64,000 nt of DNA from Catenaria anguillulae PL171 (GCA_002102555.1 MCFL01000011.1:310001-374000); one strand, 5' to 3'. Positions 33,571 through 44,669 are shown, counted from the first letter of the stretch. The notes: generated from the letters alone by a model not told the origin. Made by a program: numbers and translations.

Positions 33571-34354
33571 GGAAGAGGCCGAGGACGAAGCCGAGGCAGC
33601 CGTTGGAGAGGCAGGATAGGACCGGACAATGGGCCTGCTGGGCGAAAAGTTGATGGAGAGGTTGGAGCCGATCCAGAGCGTCCGAGATGACGCTGGGCGC
33701 TGGAGAGGCCCAAGGGTAATGGCGATGCCAATCGTCGGGGAGATGGGCTGACAGAGTGCTGTGGGAGCATGGGTATGGTTGCGGTCGCAGACGCAGACCA
33801 GTAGTGGCGGTGGTGCTGCTGGAGCTACTTGCAATTGAAGCTGGCGTGGCGGTGGTCATTGTGGCGGGCCAAGTGACGGACCGAGTGTGGCAAATTGAAA
33901 TTGAAAGGGTTCGGCTGTTCAACAGAGAATGTCACAGCCGTTTCATCGGGTGCTTGTATTAATACTCTTGCGGGTCATTGGCAATTGAATTGAATTGAAG
34001 CGCAACGCATGGCAATTGGCGGGCTGAGTCCAACTTGTTTGAAGCTGCAACGCACGAGGTTCGACCATGGTTCCATGCTGTTTCCGCCTCGCTTCCAATA
34101 ACATTCCTGGATGTGACTTGTCCGTTCCCAAGTTCCAATGCGTGTTTACCAAGTTAAACGGTGTGGCGAATCGAAAAATGGAACCCACAGTCCAGAAAAT
34201 TGAAGACAATATTTCATTTCCAAACATCGTGCTGCATGTTCTTGCGATACCGATAGCCAAAGGGCACAAGTCGACCAACCCACTCAGCGCATTCACTGCA
34301 CGCACCTGCGATCGGCCTTGTCCGTCACCCACGCTGCCTCTGGAGACAACCATC
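33571..34354. other. Divergent intergenic region, UNC50 / PI4K-II
   Basis: The two genes point away from each other, so both promoters and leaders lie in these ~780 bases. Part of the left side may be UNC50 coding sequence if its N-terminus is longer than assumed (the same frame stays open to 33834). Confidence 0.45.
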
Positions 34355-37300
34355 ATGTCGTCAAGCCTGCCTCACGCTTCGAGCCATGAGCGCGAGTCTG
34401 AGGCCGATGCCAGCCCCGTACCCGAGTTGCCACAGTCCAACGCCAACGCCAACTCCTCCGAGTCCGTATTCGACTCCGAGTTGCCACCTGGTCCTGCTCC
34501 GCTTCTTCCCGTGGCTCGATCCAGCTCAGTCTCTCTGACCGATGCGCTTGCCGCACGACCCTTGTCCTCGATACTGCCACCACTTCCAACACCGCGCCCG
34601 CTGGGTCTAGCCGGCTCCTACTCGACAAGCCAGCCTCCAATACAATCTGCCAGTGCTCACGGCACCAACAGTCAGTCCGAGACAACTGGTGCCATCGATC
34701 CAGCATTGGCCGTGTCTTTGGCTTCGAGCACCAGCATGGCGTCGTCCTCGGTCCGTGACTTTTCGCCTTGCTCCGTCCTGCCTTGCCTCCTGGGACTTTA
34801 CTCTGACCATCGAGCCACTTTTTCTTCTCCCCACTCCAGGCATCCCTCCCGACTTCCTCGCTCAACCCCGAATCTTCCGACACGGGGACGGGCAATGCAT
34901 CCACCGACATTCACCCAGGCTCGCTTGACCTCCTCCCCGGTGGTTCCTCCGCATCGCTGCCCATCTTTGGCGAACTCAAACCGGGCCCAATCCCACCAGG
35001 CGAATCCACCTCTGCCTTGGGGTCCATCACCGCCATCAACGATCCGACCATCCCGCCCACCATGTTGCAATCGCTCGACGCGCTTTCCTCTTCACACATG
35101 CTTGCTTCAGCATCTGCTACCCACCGCAAAATCACAGCGTCTGGTGGTGCAATTGACGTGGTCGCCCTCACCAACACGCCAACTTCGACCGCCCAACGTC
35201 CACCAAACACGCGCATGCGAGGTGGATCGGCTGAGGACTCAAACGGCACTGCCTCCTTGATTCATTTGGCCATGGCACAATCGACCGATTCCGTCCTATT
35301 TGCGCCTGTACAGCAGCAGCAACAGCAGCAACAACAACAACACAGGGTTGCAACCATTGACCGATTGCCAACGGTGGTCGACTCGATTCCAATGTCGCCC
35401 ACATCTGCTCCTGCCGCTCCTTCGGCCAACGGTCCACTGGCAACGCTGATTGACATCCCATCAACGCCAACTCCGTCGCACGCGCACATCCCAGGTCAAC
35501 ATCTTGTGCAGATGCAGCAAGCCAACGGGCTCCCCACACCCACTTCCCCACCCACCACGCTTCTCGGGGCTGCTCCTCAAACCTCCACGGTTTCGCCCAC
35601 ATACTTGCACTCGCCATCCTCTGTCCCGCTGCCACCATCCCGCTCCTCGTCCAACTCGCACTTTCCGCCATCCACGCCGATCCCACCCGTCCCGCCTCTA
35701 CCCACATGGCTATCACCCACCAAACCCACATCGATGCTCCCGACACTCTTGAGCCCATGCATCGACCCTGTTTCCGCCACCGACTTTGCCCAAATCGTCG
35801 ACTCGATCCGCGACGCCATCCAAGAAGATGCACAACCCATGCGCATCGGGCAAGGCTCTTCCGGGTCCTACTTTTGCCGCAACACGGACGGACTCATCTT
35901 GGGCGTGTTCAAGCCCAAGGACGAAGAACCTTACGGCGAGCTCAACCCGAAATGGACAAAATGGATCCACCGCAACGTCTTCTTCTGCTGCTTTGGGCGC
36001 AGCTGCTTGATTCCCAACGTTGGGTACATGAGCGAAGCCGGTGCAAGCTTGTTGGACCAGCGGCTTGGGTTTGGTATTGTGCCATTGACAAAGGTTGTGA
36101 GCTTGGCAAGTCCGGCGTTTTATTATCGCAAGCGGCATCGCAGGCATCCGCAGGCACTGCCCATGAAGAGCGGGTCGCTGCAATTGTTTTTGCGTGGGTT
36201 CAAGGACGCGAGCATGTTTCTCAAGATTCATCCGTTGCCCGACAAGCCACCCAATGGCAGTGTGGTGTGGGAAGTGTTGGCGGCGGCCACAGTGGTTAGC
36301 AGTTCCGGAAGTGGGACGCCGCCAGAGGAGCAAGAGGACGACAGGCAGCAGGGCAATGACGTGTCGGCAGATGTGTTGCCGTCGGTGCACGCGTCGACCG
36401 AGGCACTGGTTGTCAACGCAGCAACCATGTCGCACGACCCGGCCGCGGGCGGCGAGACACGCATCAACATTCCATCACTCCCCCCGTCGCCGTTGCCAGG
36501 ATCGCCCGTCGCACCGGGGACCGCCGGCCAAGCGCCGACAAGCCCGACACGCAGTGGCGGCGCTGCAACAATGTCTAGCATGCGGCCGTTGCTCGATACG
36601 GCGGCCGGATCGGGCACGTATGCCGGGTATCAGGGCATTTGGGACGCGGCCACGTACGACTCGTTTTTGGACCAGTTTCAGCGGCTTACCATCCTCGACT
36701 ATCTCATGCGCAACACGGATCGCGGACTGGATAATTGGATGATCAAGTTTGTCAATGGGCGCATTCAAGTGGCGGCCATTGACCACGGGTTGGCGTTTCC
36801 GTTCAAGCACCCAGACAAATGGCGGTGTACGTCATCCACACTTTTTCCCTATACTCTTGCGCCTACCTTGACTGATCCACGAACCGTCTCGCCCAACTCA
36901 TACCCAGCATATCCGTACGGCTGGCTGTACATGTCCATTTCCAAACTCCCTTACCTGCCACACCTCCGTACCTACATGACAACCTGCTGCGTGACCCACG
37001 CTGGTGGGCCAACACGCGCACCGACCTCCACGATCTCTTTGCACAAGACGACGCGTTTGACGGCGATGTGTTTGAAGCGCAAATGGCTGTGATTCGCGGC
37101 CAAATGTACAACTTGCTTCGCGTGCTCGACACGCAGGGCGGCGCGCCCTGGGACTTGTGGTTTCAAACACCCATCATTGTTGTGCGACATCCGCACCGGT
37201 CCGGAGCGGGCGCCAGCGCAACGATGGGGGCCGCGTGGGCGAGCGCATGAGCCGTGTGTTGGGCGAACGCGTTGCTAATGGGTTGCGCACGGGGTCGTTG

Positions 37301-38104
37301 CGGAGCGCGAGTGCGGCGGGCGGCGGGTACGGGTATGGGTATTCGGCGGTCGCAAGCGATGCCGGTGCGCCAAACGGCGCAGGCGCGGGCGCAGATGAGG
37401 ATAGAGATGAGCTTGATGACCAGTTTCATGTTGCGGGCGAGTGGCTGGACCCTTGGGACGCGTCCGTCGATGGGATCATTTTCGGGTCGAGCGACACCCA
37501 ACGGACCTGGCATGTTCGACGAGTATGAAGAGGGCGACTCGGATGAGGATCATGTCAGCGGCCTGCTGCGGTCTCCGCATACGCCACGGCGGCATGGACC
37601 CCGCGGTCCGTGTCGCTGTCGCGCGTGGATGCTGCCAATGGGCGCTTGCGCGTGCTTGCGAGCGGCGGGTCCGCGCCAGCATCACGCCCAACGTCTCCGC
37701 CGCCCATGGGCATTCCCATCCCAAATCACCCGCACCCGTATCCGGGCGGCGGGTCGCCATACCGCAACCATCCTCATCACCAGCGCACGCGCTCGGAACG
37801 CGGTCGATCGCGCATGCCAACGGGCGCGTCGGTGGGTGCCATCTTGCCCGCTTCGTCGTCGTCGTGGAAGCCCCCACCGCTGCCGCAGCACCACTATGGC
37901 AGTGGCAGTGGGGCATCGAGCGCGCCCATGCACTTTGGATCGCACGATGATTTGATGGGGTTGGACCCGGATATTTCGGACCGCGTCAAGGCCATGTGGG
38001 ACAAGGGCAAGCGCAAGATGAAGGATGGCGGGTCGAGTTTGATGAGAAGAGCGAGGAATGTCATTGTCGAGGCAAAGCGCAAGCCCTGGTTCCAGAATTG
38101 GTGA
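34355..38104 (+). CDS. LSB6: Type II phosphatidylinositol 4-kinase (LSB6/PI4K2-like), frame-interrupted
   Basis: Makes PI4P on Golgi, endosome and vacuole membranes. A ~480-residue Ser/Pro-rich N-terminus (start MSSSLPHASSHERESEAD at 34355; one frame break between about 34790 and 34990; polyQ at 35311-35342) precedes the kinase. Kinase motifs: GQGSSGSYF (nucleotide loop), FKPKDEEPYGELNPKWTKWI, CCFGRSCLIPNVGYMSEAGA, catalytic RNTDRGLDNWMIKF and the DFG-equivalent IDHGLAFPFKHPD. An 81-nt intron (36827-36907) joins KWR to SYPYGWLY. After a break near 36960 the domain ends YHDNLLRDPRWWANTRTDLH, FEAQMAVIRGQMYNLLRV. Oddities: a ~125-residue low-complexity insert in the kinase (36280-36640) and a ~300-residue C-terminal extension (to QNW at 38104) with breaks near 37170, 37495 and 37600. 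Confidence 0.82.
35311..35342 (+). repeat. CAG/CAA run encoding polyglutamine
   Basis: Ten consecutive Gln codons, mixed CAG and CAA, in the low-complexity N-terminus of the PI 4-kinase. Mixed codon use argues for selection on Gln content rather than a young pure CAG expansion. Confidence 0.8.
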
Positions 38105-38514
38105 TGGAGGCTTTGTGGATGAGCCAGAGTTTGGTGAGGTTTGCGAATGTGAGTTTTGTGTAATGCACTTGTTTCCTGTCCATTCCCTCTCACATTTTCG
38201 TTTATTTTATCGCTTCCCTTTTGGCACCCGTTGGGTGATCGCCTCATCTGAAACTGTTCCCTGAATCATCGTCTTGTCTTTCGCATTTTTTCGAGATTGG
38301 AGCATCACCCTGTATACAATTGCATGTGTTCTACTTGAATCAACTACAAGCGCCACGATTCACCCCGAAATGCTCAGGTTTGGTCGGCTCTGTCGTCGTG
38401 GCGAGGGCCAACCCAACCCACAGCGACCTGCGACCATGAACCACCCGCCGCCGCCTCACATCGCGAACTCTCGTCCCTTGCCTTAGCAGCGTCTCGGTTC
38501 GTATCGTATGCACA
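38105..38514. other. Intergenic, PI4K-II / glutaminyl cyclase
   Basis: About 410 bases, T-rich on its left side as expected for a 3' UTR, then the upstream region of the cyclase gene. No other features are seen. Confidence 0.5.
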
Positions 38515-39987
38515 ATGGGACGCTCCAATCGCCATGCAACTCGCCGCAGCCCAACTGCCGGCCTTCGCACCCTTCCCGACCAAGATATTGACTCTGCGAC
38601 AGTCCCCATCAACATCATGGCCGACTCCAGCATTGGCGGCGGCATTCCAATGCGCCGCTTCGATGGTGATGACGCTGGCCCCAATGCTGCGACTGCTGCA
38701 CGCAACAGCCGGCGTCTTCATGGCTCGACGAATCCACTGAGCAGGGCACTGGCTCGGTTTCAGGTCATGCCACGCAATCAGAAGCGCCGGGCTGTGCTTG
38801 TTGGCGGGGCCATCACTCTTCTCCTCATCACGGTCATGTCGCTTCTTGCCGCATCTTGGTCGGGGTCAGGAAGCTCGTCTTCTTCTGCAGGGACCGACAC
38901 GACTGGCACAAAATCCGCACCATTGAATGCGACGGAATCCACCATTGCCAAGTTACTGTCATCTGCCAATGTGCCAGACCCGTCTCGAGTCTGGGACAAG
39001 TATCTCCCGCCTTTGCTCGTTGAGCGAGTACCGGGGACACCGTCACACGCCAAGGCAAAAGATCACATTGTCAACTCGCTCAAGGAGCTCGGCGGGTGGA
39101 CCATTGTGCGTCCACTCACTTCCTTCCTTGCTTTCCCATTATCGATTTTCCGTGACCAATTCAAAATGCAACTATGTATGTAGGAGCTGGATTCATTTGA
39201 AGACTCGACGCCCATGGGCAAAAAACCCTTCACCAACATTGTTGCTACCCGCCACCCGGCTGCGCGCAAACGGCTGGTCCTCGCCGCGCATTACGACAGC
39301 AAATGGTTTGAAACCGGCGCATTCATTGGCGCCACCGACTCGGCCGCACCCTGCGCCATTCTCCTGGAACTGGCCGCCACGCTCAAGCCCGCACTGGATG
39401 CGATCCGCACGCCGCCCGATACATCGCTCCAGCTCATCTTTTTCGATGGCGAAGAGGCTTGGCTTCAGTGGTCCGACACGGACTCTCTGTACGGGTCGCG
39501 GCATTTGGCCCAGAAATGGGAGCGGGAGCGGCTGCCGAGCAACCCCGAAGTGACCGTGTTGCAGTCGATTTCGGCATTTGTGCTCTTGGACCTGCTGGGT
39601 GCCCCACAAACGACCGTGTACAACTTGCAGCGGTCCACGGCGTCGCACTTTTCACGGCTCGCGTATTGGGACGAGCAGCTTCGCACGACCCGGTTCAACT
39701 TGTTTCGCATTGGCAGCAGTGGCTCGAGCACAAACTCGGTCAACCGGTACTTTCACCCCGAAGTCGACAAGCAGCCGTTTATCAACTACCAGATTGAGGA
39801 CGACCACGTTCCATTCATGCGTCGAGGAGTCCCCATCGTACACTTGATTCCCGCCGAGTTTCCGCGCGTGTGGCACACGCTGGCCGACGACGGGAGCGCG
39901 CTCGACAAGGACACGATCATCAACTTGGCTCGGATCATGACGGCGTATTGTGTGGATACATTGCAGCTCAGGTGGAGTGTCCCCTAA
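38515..39987 (+). CDS. Membrane-anchored glutaminyl-peptide cyclotransferase (M28 fold)
   Basis: Converts N-terminal Gln or Glu of secretory proteins to pyroglutamate. About 100 basic and Ser-rich cytosolic residues precede a signal anchor (RRAVLVGGAITLLLITVMSL), making a type II Golgi or secretory-pathway protein like human QPCTL; a shorter start at 38617 (MADSSIGGG) is possible. A 78-nt intron (39106-39183, GTGCGT...TGTAG) joins GGWTI to ELDSFEDSTP. The single-zinc catalytic domain shows AAHYDSK and GATDSAAPCA (zinc Asp region), LIFFDGEEAWLQWSDTDSLYGSR (zinc Glu and the QC-specific DGEEA..WS..DSLYGSRHLA block), and DDHVPFMRRGVPIVHLIP with the zinc His and FPRVWHT. These match QPCT rather than an aminopeptidase, which needs two zincs. 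Intact; about 464 residues. Confidence 0.88.
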
Positions 39988-40118
39988 TCCATTGATTCAT
40001 TCATTCATTCATTAACTTGTCACACTTGCGCTCTGTATTCTGTATTCTTTTTCTTTCTTGAATCATACACTACCCCCCAACCATCTCGTAATTCATTCTG
40101 CCTGGTGGCTCCTCCAGT

Positions 40119-42770
40119 CTAATTGTTGCCGCTTGCACTGTGGTCGAGGGGCGGCAGACTACCGTGGCTGCTCGAGTCGACCGTGATGCTCTTCAAAACG
40201 GTGGAGGCAGTCACCGGATCCGTTGGCAGGATGGAAACTTGCGAGCACAGCTTGGCCAACGAGGACGAGTCGTCCAGCCATCCCTGCCATTGTCGAACCA
40301 TGTTTTACTTGTGTGAGTGACCTGGACCAGGCATTCCCTCATCCGCTCACAACATACCCGAATCTTGTTTCGCATCGTGGCTCGGCGATACTCTCTCCAC
40401 CGTTCGTCCTTGATTTGCTTGACGAATGCTTGCCACCGCCGAAAACAGCGTCGCGGTACCACTCTGTTTTTGCTTCACCAGTCAGAGAGCACTGATGATG
40501 ATGCACTGGGATCAGGAAATGGCATACCGGAGAGCCATTTCATCGGCTCGAGCATTGGCCGCCTGCTCAGATGCTTCACGGTCGGCCTTGTGGTGTGTCG
40601 CTGCTTGCTTCCAAGTGCGAATGACTGCAGTTCTCAGCCTTGCGTCACGATGCATGATTGCGGAACCCCACGCCTCGACTCGAGCGGCCAGTCCCTGTTT
40701 CCAGTGGTGCAACACCTCGATCAACACTCGGCTCGCACAGTGAGCGTCCGCCATCTGCTCCCTGCCCTCCCACCGTTTCCTCATCACCGACACCCATCTC
40801 CTCCACGCTTCCTTCTTTTGCCGCTCCACTCGCCACTCCACTGCATTTCTATCCATCATTTCCATCTTGACCACCGCCCGCTTCCACGGCCGAATCCCAC
40901 GGTACTTGAGGGCCGCTTGCCGAGCAAACGCTATTGCTGTGGTCAGCTGTCTCTGCCGCTCCTCACGCTCGCGCTCCATGGCCTCCTTGGCCGCGCGGTC
41001 GGCCTCGAGCTGCGCCTGCTTCTCTTCCCGTCTGATCCGTTCTTGCTCCTCAACGGCTTTGCGTGCTGCTTCCCGGGCCGCAAGCTCTGCCGCAGCCTGC
41101 CGCGCAAGTCGGGCTTGCTTCAGGGCGGCGCGTCGCTGCTCGCGCTGTTGCATGGCTGTAAGGAATGACGGTGGTGGTGGAGGTACTTTTCTCTTGCTTG
41201 GCGCGTTGCTTTCGTTCGACTTTGTTGGGGCAGGTGGTAGTCCGTGCGTGTTGTCCGTGGGAATAAGCGCAACACTTGGAGTCGGTGGAGGCTCGGCCGA
41301 GGCTGCCAGTGGTGTCAGTTCAAGTTGATGCTGATTCAGCTTTGAGAGCAGTGCATCAATCTTGCGCTTTCGATCCCGGTGCATGGCTTCCAGAGCAGAC
41401 TCGTGCATGCTCATGGCGACATAAGCAGACCATGCGCAAAACATGCGAGAGAGTGTGGTCTTGCGGTAGTGGCGGGTCGCCAAGTGCTCGCGCTCGGCCT
41501 GCTTGCGAAGTTGTAGGATTGCTTGCTGGGATTCACTGCACAAAGTTATGCATACTTGTGTGAGAGCTCATTCAACACTCGAGAAATCATGGCGAAAAGG
41601 TCATATTTACCGCTCGCTCCTCAGCTTGATGGCTTTTCTATACCATGTGCGTAGCCAGTTGCGCTTCTCGAACCAAACATGTCGAGCAGTGACTCGAGCG
41701 ACCGCCAAGTGCGTGCGACTAGCGAGATGCCTCCACGCAAGAAATGCCCTCTGTTTGCATAACAGTGCCTGTGTCAAGTCGCTTGTTCTCGTATTTTCTC
41801 AAGAGATCGAAATGCGAATGCACCATGACCATACCATGAGCACATGCTCATCTCGGACTGCGCAATACTGCTCTACTCGCTCCAAGATCATGCGCTGTCT
41901 CGCTTCCCGTTGCTGGCGACGCACGTCTTCCTGCTCTTTGGCTATCCTTGTTTGCAACTCGATCTGCATCTTGCGGGCCGCTTCTTGCTTTTTACGTTCT
42001 TCTTGCTCACATTTCTTTTGCTCCATGACCAATCGCTGAGTCTTGACATTGTCGCACAACTCGGAATCTGCCTCGGGTTCAACGGCGAGGCATTGCGCAA
42101 TTTGCGCTTGAGTCATAGCGCGCATTGCAGAACGCTGCTGGTGGAGTTTGCGAAGCGAGCGATCGCGGCGAGCTCGCTCGAGCGCAGACTTGCCCGAGGA
42201 TGACGGGCCTACTGCGCTACCCTGTGGTGCTATCATGGTTCCGCACAGATCGGCTGTGCTTGAGCTGGTACTCGTCAACTGACAGCCGCGCATGGCTGCC
42301 AGGAGTGGGTCCAGATCGTCGAGCGTGACATCCACCGCGCCGGGAGCGACAGGCTTCTTTGTGAACTTACTACTCGACTGCATCTTTTGAGACGAGAGAG
42401 TTGATGGCGGCAACTGGGTAGCCTTTGAGGACCATTCATACTCGCCAACAGCATCACCATCAGGCAGAATAGGTTCAAGGTCAATCGGACAATCCATCAT
42501 GCACTGCATTGTCGGGTTGCTGTTCAAGTACTCGAGCCGAGCGAGATCGAGCTGGGGAACGCTGTAAAGTGACATGGGTAAAGCAGGGTCTGGCATTGAG
42601 TCACAATGGTCGCCTACGAAAAGGTCATTGTGACCATAGTCTTCCATTCCTCTGTCAAAACTCACGGCGGAGAGTTGTCCTTTGGACGACCTGGGGTGTT
42701 TTGCGAATCCATTCGAGTACATTGCGTTGAGTCTCAAAATCTTTCCCGTTTGCAACCTCATTCCACTCAT
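40119..42770 (-). CDS. CCDC191/Sfi1-like coiled-coil protein with Trp repeats
   Basis: Clean multi-exon gene. Exon 1 (42770-41835) has an acidic N-terminus and a long charged helix (QEERKKQEAARKMQIELQTR). Exon 2 is 41768-41611 after a 66-nt intron, exon 3 41535-40528 after a 75-nt intron, and exon 4 begins at 40463 after a 63-nt intron; one further small intron near 40320 is likely before the end SHGSLPPLDHSASGNN at 40119. Repeated units of the type AFLAWRHLASR, WLRTWYRKAI, MFCAWSAYVAMSMH, WRRWVSVMRKRW, VLHHWKQGLAAR, VIRTWKQAA and CFRRWQAFVKQI resemble Sfi1/CCDC191 centrin-binding repeats (hydrophobic...W at ~23-33-residue spacing). A Glu/Arg/Ala coiled coil of ~100 residues lies in exon 3. 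Such proteins work at basal bodies and centrosomes, fitting a flagellated fungus. The functional role is inferred. Confidence 0.7.
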
Positions 42771-43343
42771 TTCCTTCTAGTAACGCCGGCGTGCGTTAAT
42801 CGTCAGCGGGTAGAAAGGCAAGTGAGAGTGAGTAAACAATCGATCATCCATCGCACTTTGCACTTCGAGTCGCCATTCGTAAGGCGTACCGCACGCCTCC
42901 GCTTCGCATGGCGACTTGCAAATTGGCGATGCACCACATATGTGTTCTCGCCCTATGTAAGCTGTGTGTGGCTACACGGATCCACAATTGTTGAATCGGC
43001 GACCGTGTGCTGGCAGACGTGGGAATGTGACCAACAACAACTTGCGGATGACGCGTTACCAAGGGATGGACAACCAACCAACCAACCAACCAACCAACCA
43101 ACCAACCGCCAATCAACCAAGACGCTAGCGATTGACCACACTGAAAGTGAAGCTTCAAGCACGGGGGCAACCGCCTCATGAGAAAAATGTGCATAATCCT
43201 CGATCCACATGTAGCTGGCCCAATCCCATAAAGCCCGACCGACCGCCCGTCCAAATCGTCCCATTCATCTGAGCATCATCAAGCAATCTCCAAAGCACCT
43301 CAGCAAACTCCTTTCCCTCTCGACAAGCAAAAGCACTTACACC
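42771..43343. promoter_or_regulatory. Divergent promoter region, CCDC191-like / Q-rich PAM2 gene
   Basis: The flanking genes diverge from here. The interval holds a (CAAC)n microsatellite and no protein-like frame; the small frames reading through it just translate the repeat. Confidence 0.5.
43071..43107 (+). repeat. (CAAC)n tetranucleotide microsatellite
   Basis: About nine uninterrupted copies of CAAC in the divergent promoter region between the two coiled-coil/Q-rich genes. It ends ACCAACCGCC at the right edge. Confidence 0.9.
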
Positions 43344-44339
43344 ATGGGTCGCACTCAAGTTCAATCTGCCAAGCATCAAGTCGCTCAGCAGCAACAGCAG
43401 CTGCAATCGGCCAAGACCAAGCAGGCTAACCAACAACAGCACCAAGCTGTCGCTCGTCCCCAGTCTGGTCAGGCAAAACCTCAGCAGCAGCAACTCCAGC
43501 AGCGTGCTCAATCGCCTCAACAGTCCGTTCAGAAGCAAGTGCCAAAGCAGCAGCTGCAGCTGCAATCCCAGGCTCGCCCTCAATCGCCAAACAACAACAA
43601 CAAGTTGTCGACGAATGCCCAACCATTCTACCCTCGCAACATGCAGCCGACCCAGACCTTGACGACCAACCAGGCTCGCCCGCAATCCGCTCAGCAACAG
43701 CAATCGATCGCGACCAAGAAGTCTGCTCTTCAACAGTCGCAGCAACAGCGTGTACAATCCGCTGCACCTGCTCAATCCAAGCAACAGCAACAGCAGCAGA
43801 ATCAGCAACGCCAAAATGCCCAAGTGTACCGCCCGACGCCCGTCAAGGAACACCCCGATGATGCCTTCTTGTCTGGCGCGTGGTTGTTTGACACGTCTCG
43901 CGTCCCACAATGGATGTCGGCTCAGCTTCCCAAGCAATCGGCGTCGTCGCACTCGTCGACTCAACAGCAACATCAGCTCAAGTCGAACCAACAGCTCGCG
44001 CAGCAGCGTCCTCAATCCGGATCCGCGACGGCCAAGCAGCAACAACAGCAGCACCTTGCGCCGACGCAGCAAAAGGCGAATGCCAATGCCAACGCCTCGG
44101 TCATCAAGGCGGGATCCGTCAAGGCCAAGAATGCCTCGCCCGACGATGCCTTCTACTCGGGTGCTTGGTTGTTTGATGCATCCGTCGCTCCTCAATGGTT
44201 GTCGTCGCAGTTGCCCGTGTACAAGCAGACGCAGACCCAGAAGCAGCAGCTGCCGCAGCAACAGGCCTCGAAGCAGCAACAACAACCTGCCAAGCAGCAG
44301 CAGCAACAGGCCAAGCGTCCCCAGTCACCTCGCCGTTGA
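43344..44339 (+). CDS. Q-rich protein with PAM2 motif and two copies of a DDAF-SGAWLFD-PQW motif
   Basis: A 331-residue, intronless, basic protein that is mainly Gln with Pro, Ser and Lys. I do not recognise it as a named family. Three ordered islands stand out. Residues 86-97 (NKLSTNAQPFYP, nt 43599-43634) fit the PAM2 consensus with L88, A92, F95 and P97 at the correct spacing, which in ataxin-2, PAIP and eRF3 binds the MLLE domain of poly(A)-binding protein. Residues 171-196 and 266-291 are near-identical copies: PDDAF.SGAWLFD.S..PQW.S.QLP, each ending a Q-rich segment. The C-terminus is RPQSPRR. The long Q tracts suggest a condensate-prone mRNA-binding adaptor; that role is inference from PAM2 plus composition. 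The antisense Leu-rich frame across the gene is only the mirror of CAG/CAA codons. Confidence 0.8.
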   Translation: MGRTQVQSAKHQVAQQQQQLQSAKTKQANQQQHQAVARPQSGQAKPQQQQLQQRAQSPQQSVQKQVPKQQLQLQSQARPQSPNNNNKLSTNAQPFYPRNMQPTQTLTTNQARPQSAQQQQSIATKKSALQQSQQQRVQSAAPAQSKQQQQQQNQQRQNAQVYRPTPVKEHPDDAFLSGAWLFDTSRVPQWMSAQLPKQSASSHSSTQQQHQLKSNQQLAQQRPQSGSATAKQQQQQHLAPTQQKANANANASVIKAGSVKAKNASPDDAFYSGAWLFDASVAPQWLSSQLPVYKQTQTQKQQLPQQQASKQQQQPAKQQQQQAKRPQSPRR

Positions 44340-44661
44340 TTCCTCTCAAGCAAAGCATTTTCTGCCAGTTGCGTTGAGGATCAGATGTTGAACATTGTAT
44401 ACATTGACCACGTGTGCAAAATGATGATGATACCCTGTCGTGTTTCGCTTGATTGTTCCCGGCTCCAATGAAAACCATTCTCTTCGCTGTGTTCCGCCTG
44501 GCTTTCTCTTGATGCGAACTACCCACATGCTGGCAGTCTATTGAACATTACAACCCGCGATTGCTTTAGTTGCATACGTAGGGTACAACTCTTTACATCC
44601 GAACGCAAAATTACAAGGCGGAGGGACTCTCCGAATCGAAGGCCGGATCGGCGTTTATGGG
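44340..44661. other. Intergenic, 3' side of Q-rich gene to tRNA cluster
   Basis: About 320 bases with no protein-like frame. The left part should be the 3' UTR of the Q-rich gene; the right end leads into the TATA-like element of the first tRNA. Confidence 0.5.
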
Positions 44662-44669
44662 TATAAAAG
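44662..44669 (+). promoter_or_regulatory. TATA-like element upstream of tRNA-Ser(ACT)
   Basis: TATAAAAG ends about 31 bases before the first tRNA base. A TATA box at about -30 supports TFIIIB placement on tRNA genes in fission yeast and plants. The second tRNA has a similar element at the same distance. Confidence 0.55.

Noticed and set aside
43071-43107. CRISPR-like or telomere-like array
   Set aside because: It is a plain tetranucleotide microsatellite with no spacers and no terminal position.
43176-44306. A 376-residue Leu-rich minus-strand frame covering the Q-rich gene
   Set aside because: It is the mirror of the CAG/CAA codons (CTG/TTG on the other strand), has no ordered blocks, and the plus-strand frame carries the PAM2 and repeated motifs.
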